The position numbers were made by a program, and so were the translations under genes. A stretch of 64,000 nt of DNA, taken from assembly GCF_014805625.2 (NCBI RefSeq), contig NW_023998526.1, positions 134,334-198,333 on the forward strand. The letters run 5' to 3'. Below, piece by piece: positions 44,180 through 56,220 of the stretch (within the stretch, counting starts at the first letter, position 1; the number at the start of each line of letters is the position of its first letter). Origin of the DNA: Glossina fuscipes. Lineage: Eukaryota; Arthropoda; Insecta; Diptera; Glossinidae. Under the pieces are notes generated by a model. It did no database searches and had not been told where the DNA came from. It saw only the letters and a list, made by a program, of their open reading frames with translations.

Positions 44180-44990
44180 GAAGTAAAAGTAGGCCAATTG
44201 GTTTTTTTTTCTAAAAATTAAAATTTCACATTTTTCCAAAAAACTACTTTAGTCTTTTTTAGGTTAATAATGAAAATCCAAAAACTGGTCATTAAAAATT
44301 CTTTTGTTGTTTGTCAAAATATTATTCTTTGTGATCTACGCACTTTTGCATCCGTTCAAACCATTTGTCATAGCATATTTTCTATTCTGCTTAAAAAAAG
44401 TTTTTAAATGCATAAACGGCTTCTTTTGCCAACGAAAATCTTTAACCAGGCAATTTATTCTTGACATTCGGGAACAAACAGAACTCATTAGATGCCAAAA
44501 CGGGATTTTACGGCGGATGTTCCACTAATTCGATTTTTTGAGTGCTATAAACCTCGATTATGTAAAGAGACGTATGAGTGCGCGTGTTATCATTATGAAT
44601 GATCCGAGTGTATTCGCTTGTTAGTGTCATTTCACCGAAGCCTGTCCATTTTTGTTTGCCGTTGTGTATCATCCAGAATTGATCGTTTTACGTTTCTCTA
44701 AAGACGCTTTTGCTACATGATCAATTCTTCCGAGAAAGCATGCGATCATTTGTTTGAAAGTGTTTGAGCGCGAGAAACTTTCGTTAGACTCCTTTTTTTT
44801 TTGGTTAGCTTGTAATGGCGTGGTCTTAATCCGTTCCGTAATTATAGATGCTCGATTAGATGATGAATACTGTACCGCGATTCCATACGATGTAGTTCAG
44901 GAACGTAAACCAGTAGTAACGCGTTACAGATCAAATAAGAAATACAAAAACACAACAAATTTTTTTTTTTTTTTTAAGAAAAAAAAGCAA
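44180..44990 (-). pseudogene. Mariner-superfamily transposase remnant
   Basis: On the minus strand the reading KQMIACFLGRIDHVAKASLE, followed by KRKTINSG and YTT, matches the mariner core after the first catalytic Asp. Downstream, KIPFWHLMSSVCSRMSRINC occupies the position of the PPYSPDLAPxDFFLFPxIK segment, and KEAVYAF-, NGLNGCKS- like readings match the family's end. At least seven stops and all catalytic Asp losses show long decay. It is a different subfamily from the mariner at 21888. The terminal repeats were not resolved. Confidence 0.65.
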
Positions 44991-45200
44991 GTGAGTTAAC
45001 ATACAATCGCGGCACTGCTATGTGATGAAAACCACAAAATTATTCTACCTTCATGTTTGACAGGATAAAAAATTTAAACGACCGCAAATGGATAATTTTG
45101 GATTGGATATCAAACTTCAACATCCGTTTGTGTAATAATGGAAGCCTGATCTTTGAGTAAAAAAAAGTTGAGACGGTTTCTGTCGCTGTTATGAAGAGAT
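44991..45200. other. Short unassigned stretch
   Basis: Includes runs of T and A. Nothing recognised. Confidence 0.5.
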
Positions 45201-47165
45201 GATTGTCCTTAGGGCTTCTTTAGCAGTATAATGATATTTAAAAAGCCCTCCGTTAGTGAGGCTAAACCATTAGCTTTTTCGTTAAGTGAAAGTCCGTAAT
45301 GGCGTGGTCCCGAAACAAAACGCAGTTCTGGTACTGAGGAAAATACAATGCTTTTGAACATGTTAGCAACGTACAGATTATGTTTTTCCTGTTTAGAGAT
45401 TGTTTGGAGAACGCAATTTACTCTCACTTATGAAAACTATCTTACGATATAGCCGGTGTAAGGCCTAAGCATTGACGAAGTTGTTTGTTTTGAAAAGTTT
45501 GAATTAGTTTGTCAATATATTTTGGAGAGTTGATCGGCCAGATTCTATTATGGTTCGGATTAAGGCCACATACTGTATGAGGGGTTTACATGCCGCTATA
45601 AGTATTTGTCATTACCTTAACGCAGTTGACATCATTGCTCGAGTCCTTAACTGATTTCTCGTAGCTATCAAGGAAAGCAACAGTTGATTGATGTGAACAC
45701 AACCCATGGTCATATTAATGTGCTTGTTCAAACGTTTGGCAAAATAGATTGTTTAAGATTTACTTGGATTGAAGGTTTAGATTAAAACTAAACAGAAGAT
45801 CGCCACTGACCTCATTTCTGTTAAAATTTATCACAAAAACATGTCTTGATAACCGACTAGCTAACTATAAAGAATTTTATCTACTTTAGCGATATCCACA
45901 CAACCATATGAATGGCTGATGTGTAAAAATAAGAACATCACTTTTTTCCAAATTTCTTTCTTATTGAAAAAAAGTGACCGTAAACTGATATAAGTTAAAA
46001 AGGGACAAAAATTTTCTGTTACGCTGGAGCTTGCACCTCTTTTGGGAATAGGAATGATTTCAATGGCTTTGGTGAGGGAGTGTCTCTTGCTAAAAACATT
46101 TGCAAGTTCATTAAAAGACAATTTGCAGCAGTCATTTCGACTGAAAGGAAACTAGTAGCAATAGCGGTATTGTTGCCAGAATTCCAAGGAATCTCATTCT
46201 GCGTTCCTTTAATAAAACTCCAAAAGGTTGTGGATTTGCCGATTTTACAAATTTCATTTATGGTTTTCATTCACTGCTTATATTGAAATATTTTGTTTGG
46301 AGTTGTAGTTTTCGGCGTTAGTGTAGGTTGAATTTTGTTTTGGAAACTTGAAATATTCGAAAAGGAGTTTTTAGCTTAAAGTTCCACCACGATTTTGGAT
46401 CATATGAGTTCGCAACAGACTCTAAACTTTTTGCAAGAGTAGTTTGAATGGATTCAAAATTACTGTTATGCGAAATTTTGGACAAACTGCGAAGTAACGG
46501 TTTCTTGAGGTTTCAGAATATGTTATGTTCTTTGATTCAGAATGATCGGAGAATGGTGGCTGTTGCCTAGATTATCTCGCAAAAAAGCTAAGTTATGATG
46601 GTTAGTAAGTGTTAAGTCTAAAACACTACAATTTTGAGGACCATGTCTAGAGCTGAAGAACATTTATTTACCGTTATTGAGAGCACATATTTGAGGAATG
46701 AGCACCTTTACCAGATTCTTCCCTTCGCTTGAATTCTAGGAGTTACCAAAGATGCATTTTCGAGCGTTGAAATCAGCATATAGAATGATGTTTTGATGAT
46801 AAAGTCGCTTATTCTTTGAAGATGGTCATGGAGCGTTCATGTGTCTAAATTTGGCGGAGGGTAAACTTAGGTGCTCGTAAGATTTGGATTAAGTGTGACA
46901 GTTTTGATAACCAGCATCTGTTACGAAGGGCGTCTTTATGAAACGAATGCCGGATGTAAAAAGAATACAAACGCCACCATAACCAACATCTGTTAATTTT
47001 ACTATACAAGAAAAACTCCCAACTTTTAGATTATCATTGTTGTCACCCAATCGAAGCACATCACTAAGAATACAATATTCAGAAGCATTGCTGTTTAAAT
47101 CATTGTCTGAAAAAGATCGTACTTTTTTGAAGTTTCGAATATTGTACTGCAGGAATTTCATAATA
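45201..47165 (-). mobile_element. I-like LINE remnant, copy 4 (EN-RT-RNase H)
   Basis: The minus-strand order is EN start (47161-46889: FLQYNIRNFKKVRSF, LNSNASEYCILSDV, GYGGVCILFTSG), linker (46270-46019, WSFIKGTQNEIPWNSGN), RT start (46121-45861, AIEIIPIPKRGASSSVTEN in place of PILKPG) and RNase H end (45427-45209, FVSGPRHYGLSLNEKANGLA for VPGHxGxxxNExAD). Much of RT is missing or unreadable. EN is clearly related to copies 1 and 3, but divergence is high. Confidence 0.75.
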
Positions 47166-47314
47166 AGCAGGTAAAGCGGCCTCTGAGTATGTTATGAGTT
47201 GACGCTGCAGCACTACATGGCTTGCGTGCATTTGGCAAGTGTTATTCTACCACTTCTAGTGTGCGCGGATGTATATAAAGTCCAGGTATACCTACCTCTT
47301 ATACTTAATATATC

Positions 47315-47400
47315 TTATACGGATTGATTATAAGTCATTTTGCGAATTGTTACCACGAGATTGCCACAAACGTATAATTTTTCAAATATTTGATACTAAG
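47315..47400. repeat. Dispersed repeat shared with 8432-8560
   Basis: The blocks GGATTGATTATA, TTTTGCGAATTG and GTATAATTTTTCAAATAT match 8432-8560 in order. Class unknown. Confidence 0.45.
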
Positions 47401-47567
47401 GGCATGCTAAGAGGTGTCGAAGTTCAGTTGGTATCCACAAGTTCTACGTACTACCGTCCAATATTTCATTTCCGGTGCTGAAATCTGTTTTTTATAAACA
47501 AACCTTCAGACACGCAAATATCTGGTATTGATCATATTCTTCAAAAGTAAAATAAGTAAATTCCAGA

Positions 47568-47768
47568 TCAATCATTTACGTCCATACGAGAGAACGTGTC
47601 AGAAACAATATTTTGATTTCCATTATGATAGTCAATAGTACAGTCAAACGTCTGCAATTTAAGATTCCACCTGGCTATTCTTCCGGACAAATCTTTGTGA
47701 GACATAAGACATTTTAGACTGGAATGATCGGTGATAACTGTAAATGTATAGTCTGAACATTTCGACAC
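47568..47768 (-). pseudogene. Gypsy-type RNase H fragment
   Basis: The 66-codon stretch has VITDHSSLKCLMSHKDL, RIARWNLKLQTFDCTIDYHNG, and NIVSDTFSRMD, the usual end of gypsy RT/RNase H. The catalytic Asp of ITDH is retained. The tether and integrase that should follow are absent. Confidence 0.8.
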
Positions 47769-48293
47769 TCAATTTGGCTGCAAAACATTTCAATTCCGTA
47801 ACGGTGTAGTTTTTCTGCGCTTTATTAACTTTTGCTGACTTATCGATCTTTCGTTTTAGCCATCGTCTTTCTCGGATAACACTCCTCCCACTCCATCCTT
47901 AGAAGCGTCAAATTGAGTATGAAAGTGTTTCTTAAAATCAGGTGCAACCAAAACTGGTGCGGTGATGAGGCATCATTTTAACTGATCAAGTTCACCTGAT
48001 AGTAAAAAATTCTTTATCCGAACTTTGGTATAACAATTGTGAAGTGGCGCCGAAATAGTCGTATAATTGGAGATGAAACGACGATACCAACTGGTCATGC
48101 TAAGAAATCTTCAGAGTTGTTTAGGAGATATGGGTATATCAAAATTGGTGATGGCCTCCATTTTCTCAGGATCCGTTTTCAGATGTCCATTTCCCGCTAT
48201 AAAACTGAGATATTTTACTCTTTTATAACAGAAACGACTCTTACTGATAAGTAAGTTGGCATACTTTAAGCACTGAAACTATGACTAAGTAAA

Positions 48294-48820
48294 TCAAACG
48301 ATAATTAAAGAGATTAACAAGTCGTCTAGGTTAACGAAAACATTTTTACCTAAACACACTGGTATGACTTTGACCTTTAATGTGCACATGCGTTGTGCTG
48401 CGTTACACAATCCGAACGGCATTATAGTAGGTTGGTATAGAGGTCCCCCGGCACAGTAAATGCTTTTTTCCCTCATGAATCTTCCTCCAGTGGAATCTGC
48501 CAAAAAGTGTCTTTCAAAACAGATGCGGAGTGTTTTAGAGACGGTTAAATAAGCTTTCAATATGTGGGTATGCATGCTTGACTGTTCTTAGTTAGGTTAA
48601 CCTTGCGCGCATCTAAGCGTAATCGTTTTTTGGTACTCTTACGTACTATAGTAATTATGGAGTTCAAGCTACTGTTATTTTCTTCGATTATACGTAGCGC
48701 TACCACACGATCTACTTCGCTGCAGACTAAATGTTGTAATACTGGCAATATCGGATAATGCTTTTGTTTCACAGGTAAACTATCATCAACGATATGATTT
48801 AGTAACGACGAATAAACCAA
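48294..48820 (-). pseudogene. Gypsy-type reverse transcriptase fragments
   Basis: 48820-48557 carries the RT start (SLPVKQKHYPILPVLQHLV, IIEENNSSLNSIITIVRKS, RLRLDARKVNLTK) and 48575-48294 carries the palm (MPFGLCNAAQRM, FVNLDDLLI). The two overlap in different frames, so at least one shift separates them. The Tyr of YLDD is Asn while both Asp remain. Confidence 0.8.
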
Positions 48821-49720
48821 AAGTTTTCCAGAAGTCTATTCCAAAATAAAACTTTTGTAGCAGGTCGGGCACGATTAGATATTTAATATCTCTAACTTCT
48901 CCTCCCCACTTCACTGGCATGGTGATGACCCCCGTCAAAGGCGTTTTACTTCGATTAGCACTTCTTACATGTTGATTCCGTAATTTTACAATTTTGTGCG
49001 TGCGGTGTGTCAAAAATTCTTCTGCCCCTGCTCCACACTAACACTGGCACCAGTGTTTAATGAAACTGTTACTTCGAGATTATCGATCCTCGTTCAGGTT
49101 AATTGAAAAATTGATTGACAGAAGAGTCCACTCAAAGTTATCTTAGACGTAACTATGGATGATTGAACATAATTGGGGTTTACTACCGATTGAATAGGTG
49201 GCGGGAACATTTTGTGATGTTCCTGGTTGGGTTAAACGTGACATAACAGGTTGACATGGAAGTCGATCTGCATTGTTTCTGCTCATATTGTGTGTGTGTT
49301 AGCTTGTGCTCTGTTGATTTTATCAATACCGCTAGATTTTTGTCGTATATTGTTAGACGTGCTGCGTCGAGGCTCGAAGGCTTCAACTGCTTCGTCCCTG
49401 GACATCGGATTTAATGATTTTAATTAATATCTACTCAGGCATTCTTTGCTCATCCCGAAGGTTAGTTCATGGATTTCCGTATAGTAATTTCCGAAACATT
49501 CTGCCGGCTGCTGTTTACGTTTCATGATTTCTCTATTCAGTGAATAATTCGTCAGAACTTATCTGCTGCTGTTCTCTCAATCGTCCAATCGTAAAAATAA
49601 CACTCTAGACTGTAAGACCTTTTCCACATCCATCAAATTTTAAACGCCAGCCATTTAAATCAACGTATACGGGTGCCTTCATCACTGCATAAACGAACGT
49701 CTTACTGTTGTTGTTGTTGT

Positions 49721-52072
49721 TGAATTAGGTGAACATTGTTATTTCGGTGTCCTCTTGCATGGGATGGAATATCTTGATTGGGTGTAGATGTTGCTGCTGA
49801 AATTTTAAAATTTTGCGTACTTTCGGCATCTCCCGTTTGATTTTGCCTTATTTCATTGTATCTTTTTCAAATTTTTTCAAACTCAACAATCCGTCGTTTT
49901 GTTGTTTCAGCGTGTCCACCGGTTGTTGATTTGAATTTATGTTTTCTGCTCATGAGCCTTGCTGAATTCTAGTGGATTATCTCCTCCTGTATCATTTTCA
50001 CCAAAATTATTAGTATTACTTGATAAATCTTCGTTTGACGTCCTGAAAATTTTGTCTCATCGGTTTATGAAGGTTTCAAAGTCTTTAGCAGGATAACTAC
50101 CAATGGAGCTCTCCCTCGAAATATTTTCTTGCCCGTGTTGAAAGCGTCGAAGAACTTGTCGCAGGTTTTATGTTAGCTGCATGTGTAGACTTGTCACCAC
50201 TTTTGTTATGGTTCATTCAAAATTTTGGACTACCAAATATGCACCTTGTCCTAATTCTAACAATTCCATAACGTAATCTTTAAAACAGAACTGATTTAAT
50301 CTAAAATCCCATCAAAAAAGACTATAGATTTGTTTAGCCAGACTTAGAAAAGAAGATAATTCAGAAAATCTAGCTTTCGCTAATATATATGAAGTATAAA
50401 TATCCCAAAACTCAAAAATAAAAATATCTCCGCAGGTGGTGTCAATAGTGATTTGCGCGTTTTGGGAAAAAATTTCTATGTAAATGTAAGTAAAATTAAT
50501 ATTTCAGAACAAAAAAAGGCAGATGATATACTGTATATTATATGACCCGTAATTGTTCAGAAGAAAAAAAATGTTCTTTTCAGAAAAAACAAGCAAAGAA
50601 CAACCACGCAAAAATATAGAGTATCAGACAAACATGCATATACTCTATGTATAGATGTATGTATACTATCAAATAGAATTCTTCATATAATTTTGTAACG
50701 TGAGCGTTTTTAAAGCAACTTAATTCTTACAATTACAGGTTAAATATAGGTATCCTACCAAAAAAAAATTTTTTTTTATCTGGTTTCGCTTAGATGGGGG
50801 ATAGTGCGAATATAATGTTGTGTTCGCGTATATGCTCGAAAAGTTTTTCCTTTCCGTCCGATAAGGGGGAAAAGACATACCCATTTTTCAAACGGCCAAG
50901 AAGCTTATGTTTTAAGTTCATAACTTTATTGGCGTAGAAAAAAAAAATAATAATAAGCATTACGAAACTTAATAGAGAACGATCCACTTTGTTATTGCGC
51001 GATCAGTGCGCGATAAGAGAATCCTGAAAACTTTGTTTACTGTCAAAAAAATTCCAACAACAGATAGCTCACATCTTACGAATTTTTCCTCCTTTACCGC
51101 CCTGCCCAACACTTCGACACCTCGGTTTCCACAGTGCGACAACAGTTTGATTAACGGGAAACATACCCTTACCTAGTCATTTCTCACACAATTAAACAGT
51201 GTTTTAACGAGCGTGGTATGTAAAGAGGAATATTCTCGTAAGTTAAGCGTCATATTTTGTAAAGCGACCAACGTAGGTCTTAATATTCTGCTATAATTCA
51301 AATAAGTTAGACGAGTTTTCAGTAAAAACAAACTCCTCATTTAGGTTTGCACTGCGCGCCATTTGCATAACGCGTACAGTGAAGGGTGCACTTTGTTTCG
51401 CCTGGTTAGACCACGTTCACAAAATTAATTATAAGCAAATGAATTATACGGCGCGACGTTAAGTAACTGTCCTACGGTCCGTCTGTATTGTTCACCTGTC
51501 CGTTAGCCTGTGCTTACGCATTTGCTAGATCCTTAAGTCGCCGCCCATGATTACACCCACACATATACACACTCACTTACTTACTCTACTGAGAGAGCAT
51601 TAGGGGCAAAAAAAATTCAAAACATACCAGAAAACGTAAATGGGTTAGTTTTTAATCATAACAAATATACATAGTTTAAAAAGGATATAAAAACAGATTA
51701 AGTTGTCTTTTCATAACAGCAGAACACTTTCAATGTCTCCTCCTCTTCCGCCTTTTGTTTGGAAATTGTGTCTGCTTTAATTTCTCTCCCCATTAGGCAT
51801 ATGTCTTACGAATTTATATACATATATAGCTGCTCTTCTTTGTACAGTTAATTTTTTTTTTTTTTGGCATTTCTTGGTAGCGTTGCTGTACTTTCTGTAT
51901 ACTTTAGATTTAGAGTACAGTTTGTTCATCAATTCACAATTCGCTATTTGTGGAGTTATTTCACTTTTCTTAACTCCAACTTTATTCTTCGACATTTGTT
52001 CATGTGATTACTTGGATTTTCGTTAAAACGATGAATTTCCATGTAAAAGTTCTATTTAACTTGATAAAAGGT
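49721..52072. other. Stretch without recognised gene
   Basis: 49700-50250 may hold the upstream part of gypsy gag or its leader, with a (TTG)n run near 49705-49725. 50250-52072 shows no ORF with a domain. I looked for a pair of LTRs flanking the gypsy fossil and did not find one. Confidence 0.45.
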
Positions 52073-52215
52073 ACTTTGCTGCTTTTAATCTACTTTTATA
52101 TATTTCCCAATATTTTGTTGCTTTTCATGCACTCTTATTTATTTTTCAATACTTTGCTGCTTTTAATGTATTTTTATTTATTCAACAATATTTTGCTCAC
52201 TTTTATTGACATCAT
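52073..52215 (+). repeat. 39-bp minisatellite, 3.6 units, open in one frame
   Basis: Units 52073-52111, 52112-52150 and 52151-52189 are each exactly 39 bases, with a partial fourth. Each starts AYTTTGYTGCTTTT and ends with AAT. As 39 is 13 codons, one plus-strand frame (52004-52228) stays open and reads a hydrophobic 13-residue repeat (LLLIYFYIFPNIL-like). Coding is doubtful. Confidence 0.85.
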
Positions 52216-52415
52216 AGACACGTTTTAGTCCCTTTGTCGACTTCTACCATATTTATTTGCATAAAAAAAAATTTTGATTATACCGCGACTAGCCGTTTTT
52301 CTGATCCTGCAAAGCAGACTCCCTATCTTGATCACTCTCGCCAGTCTTGTTGCTTTTCCTCGTAACACAAAATATGCAAAATTCATCTCAATGCTCTACA
52401 GGGGGACTTTGTTTT
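52216..52415. other. Short unassigned stretch
   Basis: Nothing recognised between the minisatellite and the hairpin. Confidence 0.5.
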
Positions 52416-52472
52416 CTTTTCATAATTCTCTCTTTAAATTGCGCTATTATGTGAGCAGAGAATTATGAAAAG
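52416..52472. other. Perfect 16-bp hairpin near duplication boundary
   Basis: CTTTTCATAATTCTCT (52416-52431) is exactly complementary to 52457-52472, with a 25-base loop. It lies about 110 bases before the point where similarity to copy A starts, and copy A has no counterpart. Confidence 0.8.
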
Positions 52473-52579
52473 AATTACTGATAAAACGAATTCCGTTATT
52501 AAATGGAATATAACACTCTTGTGAAGAGCATAGAACGGCCGACCGACCGAAACCCCCACCTCTACATTGATTAACATAT

Positions 52580-55500
52580 ATTCTAGTAAAACGGATTGTA
52601 TATAATAAAGTAAACCAGCAAAGCATCGTTTATTAGAAGTTTTTCTCCCTTATTCGAATCACAACTACTGACAGATCATCATATCTTTCTTTTTATGCTT
52701 TTTTGGTGTTGTGGTAAGAGCTATTATATTAAAATAATTTACTAATAATTTACTCTTTTAATAGTACGTTGTTTATTCCAAATTTTTTTTTGTGGTTTTA
52801 GTAAGTTAACAAATTTCACATTGGAGGGTTTTGTAGTTACTTTTGTTTCAGAATACAATTTGACACGAAGTGACAGCAACTACGAAAAGCAAACATAATA
52901 ACTATTTTTATGCTTTCTTGTCAGCACGGAAACTTTCAGTCGAGATTATAGCTTTTATAAATTCCATATGCTGAAATTCTGCATAAACTAATGGCAATAC
53001 AATGTGGTATAGTTAAATTTTTCGTATATTTCAAGTGGCAGCTACCACAAAGCATGACACTATCTTTTTTCAACAATTCCCTTAATACGGGTATTACATA
53101 AGATAATTTCGAGAGTAGAATGCAAAAAACTAGGGGTGTTCTTAACATAATAGACGGAATGGATGCATTTAAATATTAATTATAATAAAATTTAAATCAA
53201 CAGAATAAGATTTTTAGGACATAGCTAGTTCGAATTGCAGTGGACTAAAGAGTAAAATTAAATTATCTAAAAAATAATTTTTTTAAATAAATTCTTAAGT
53301 AAACTAAAAGATGCAAACTAAATTTTGTTCTACTGTTACTTTAATATGAGATGACATAAAAACTTAACTCGTTTAAAAAAAATCAAAATTCTTATATATT
53401 AAAGTCTGAAACTGCCAAACATTTAAGTGTAATGGTAAATAAATCGCTGGGACAAAACTTATATCATGCCGTGTAGTTCGTTTAAACCAATCTTATTTTT
53501 TAATTGGTTTTCCTTCAAAGTCGTGTTTAAAATCGTCCGAAAATTTATATTGTGCTCATCATTCAAAAAATATGGAAAGGAGTCGTTTACTAAAACATTT
53601 TTAGCAAATTTAAAAAGTAAAGTTTTATACAAATACTCTACAATGAAGCACAAGATTGGGAGAGTTATTCAACATTCACATTACCACGTAGAAGCATACA
53701 TCTCCATACGTAAATTTCTGCCAATTACCGCTTTGCACTCTTCGGTCTAAATGCATACTTTCGGTTGATGGGTAAATTACTTAGCACATGCCCTGCTAGT
53801 AGTTGCATAGACAATATTTGAAGATTGATGTTATATTTCGTGTTCTTCTCCGGTACTAGTTAATTAATACACCCTGCTTTCGATAGCCTTAAAAATCTTG
53901 CTTACCCGGTTTTTTTTTTAATTCATCTTGGATATTGTCTACCGCCTTTTTGTCATGGCAACTTGTTCTATTCGTTTACAATTGCAGATGCAACCTTACG
54001 TATTCACAAATTTGTTTGTGTAAAGACCATTTATTTATAAAAGGAGAAGACATTATTATTATGATACACGGACTTTGCACTACATAGAACTGCAAATTAG
54101 TCTTTTATTTAACAATAATAGCAACCGAAATCACTAGAATAACTGCATGCACATTCCATGTTTGCATCCCTTGTTTGCGTTGTTTAATGGTATCCATGTG
54201 GTTTGCGGGGTTTTTGGGATAATTAAAATGTTTACTGGCATTTCGTTAAGTTATTTATATGTTCTACGATAGTTCAAAATTACGTAAGCTTAAAATAAGC
54301 TGAAAGTATAAAAGAACTATATATATAGCCGTGACCGTAAATCTAGTAATATCAAATAGTAGCAAATAGTATTAAAAAGAAAACAATGAGCGTAAAAGGA
54401 TATATAAAAGTTGCTCTTATATTTAATCGCTAAATGTGGATGTATTACTAAACCGATCGAGACCATTTTTACACTGAATATGCAGGTGATCGTTGCGAAT
54501 ACCAATAAAACATATTCACGGGATCGAGAATTATAGACGAAAATTTGAAAAACTTGTCGGTGTTTTTCGAGTTTTAGTTTTTTCTAGGTTGATGACGCGT
54601 ATATAAACAGATCACGGTTATATTTTAATCATATATTTCTAGCCGATACGAAAATGGTTGTGCCAAATATTAGCTTCCTATCTTTATTTTTGTGGCGATT
54701 CACAAAACTTACCCAATAAATTTATGATCTTCAGTAAAACTACGCATAACGCATCTTGAGATGGCAAAGGAGGCGTGTCATAGAAAAAAGAGTAGACGTA
54801 TACATATGCTGCGCTAAATAATTAAAAACGAATATATAACATTCCTTTTTGCAGAATTTTTGAGCTTGAAATCACAAACCCGTAAAATTTACGGGTACCG
54901 TTAATCTAGTGTTAAGTCCTTGCGAATGTTCTACGGATCTCCGCAAACCACACGTGCGGAGTAGAACATAACAATAACAATTGCAGCCAACGTCGCTTTC
55001 GTCTACAAATTCTCTGGAGAATCAACTACGGATTATTTCGAACTGACATTTTTTAATTCTAAAGCTACAATTCCCTTACAATAAGCATTTATAGAATATT
55101 TTTGTTTTAAGTGGTAATCTTTTTTGTAAGTACCATATTAAGCAAGGGACGTCTGTCCATTTTTACCTCTTACATATTTCACAAAGTGGTATTGAAGTAT
55201 TTTTACAGAAGTGCTTAAAACTCATCTAAATTATATTTAAAAAAAAAAAACATGTTCTAATGATAGCATAGTTGTTATGCAAAATTCTTGAAAAAAGTTT
55301 TAATACGAGTAATTCCAAGTTTTCTTATATACTTTTATAATAACATGAAAATAAAAAAATATATAGATTATAAGAATTTTCTTGAATTATTTGTGCGGCA
55401 CCATGTCAGGTATTGCTCTTTTTTCGAAACGAACTTATTGTAATATTCTCAAATTTTAAAACAACGAAATGTATTGTAACGGTTGCGTCTGTAAGCGCTC

Positions 55501-56220
55501 AAGATCTGTTTTAGTATCGAACTACGAACTTGACTATATTTAAGGCTGCTTTGAAGTGCCGAACGGGCAGATCATAAGTGCTGGGCCATTTCTATACCCT
55601 AGTCCACCTATAGTCTTCTTTGGCCCATCATTTGCAATTGAAGAACTCGAAGTTGGGTCCGATAAATCCTAAGTTACTTTCCTCAAAAAAAAACTAATGC
55701 ACTTTTATATTGTTACGTTAACATAAAATATTATAAAAATTTATTGAATAATATAAAAATAAATTTAAAGTCCTTATTTTAAAATATTCTTCACAATAAA
55801 AAATTATAAAAATAAGGAAAACAGAAAGCCTACTGAACCTTAAGAAATGTAGTGCAAATAAAATATAAGATAAATAAAAAATAATACATGCAAGTAGATA
55901 AAGAAAAAACTCATAATTGTCTATACTTAACCTATACGGTTGACTTGGTAACGATACGATCGATCGCTGCAAGTGATGGTGCTGGTTTGGTTGTTGTCGA
56001 CGATGACGCTTTATATTTTAAATTTAGGATCATGGACTTGAAAAAGATCCTGGCATTGATCATGGTGCTTGAGACGCTTGGTTTTAACGTGAAATCCGAA
56101 TACAAGTTAATTCTCCTCGTGCAACGTTGTTTTCCTTCTTCTTGCAATTCAGTTACAGGGATTACACCAATATCACCAATGATTACGTATTTGAAAGATA
56201 TTATTGTTCTAGTTTTCAAT
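52580..56220. other. Non-coding part of copy B
   Basis: Counterpart of 9508-13032, including the palindrome/hairpin cluster (hairpin 54926-54969) and the unassigned both-strand-open segment (55932-56219). No supported gene. Confidence 0.5.

Larger units (their letters stand above)
47430..49720 (-). mobile_element. Ty3/gypsy LTR retrotransposon remnant (gag-PR-RT-RNase H)
   Basis: On the minus strand: gag from about 49720 (KFDGCGKGLTV, MKRKQQPAECFGNYYTEIHE), protease (LNTGASVS near 49060, with the catalytic Asp replaced by Asn; IVPDLLQKFYFGIDFWK at 48890-48830), RT (VKQKHYPILPVLQHL, ALRIIEENNSSLNS, IMPFGLCNAAQRM, and FVNLDDLLI for the YLDD box) and RNase H (ITDHSSLKCLMSHKDLSGR, VSDTFSRMD) ending near 47568. 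Integrase, envelope and LTRs were not found. Frames are broken throughout. The order is that of Ty3/gypsy elements; the lineage is not resolved. Confidence 0.82.

Noticed and set aside
47430..49720. Endogenous retrovirus with envelope
   Set aside because: Only gag, protease, RT and RNase H remnants were seen. No envelope-like reading, integrase or LTR pair was found, so it is described only as a Ty3/gypsy remnant.
49700..49730. Short (TTG)n run as a coding poly-Gln tract
   Set aside because: It lies in the broken gypsy leader/gag zone with no open frame through it.
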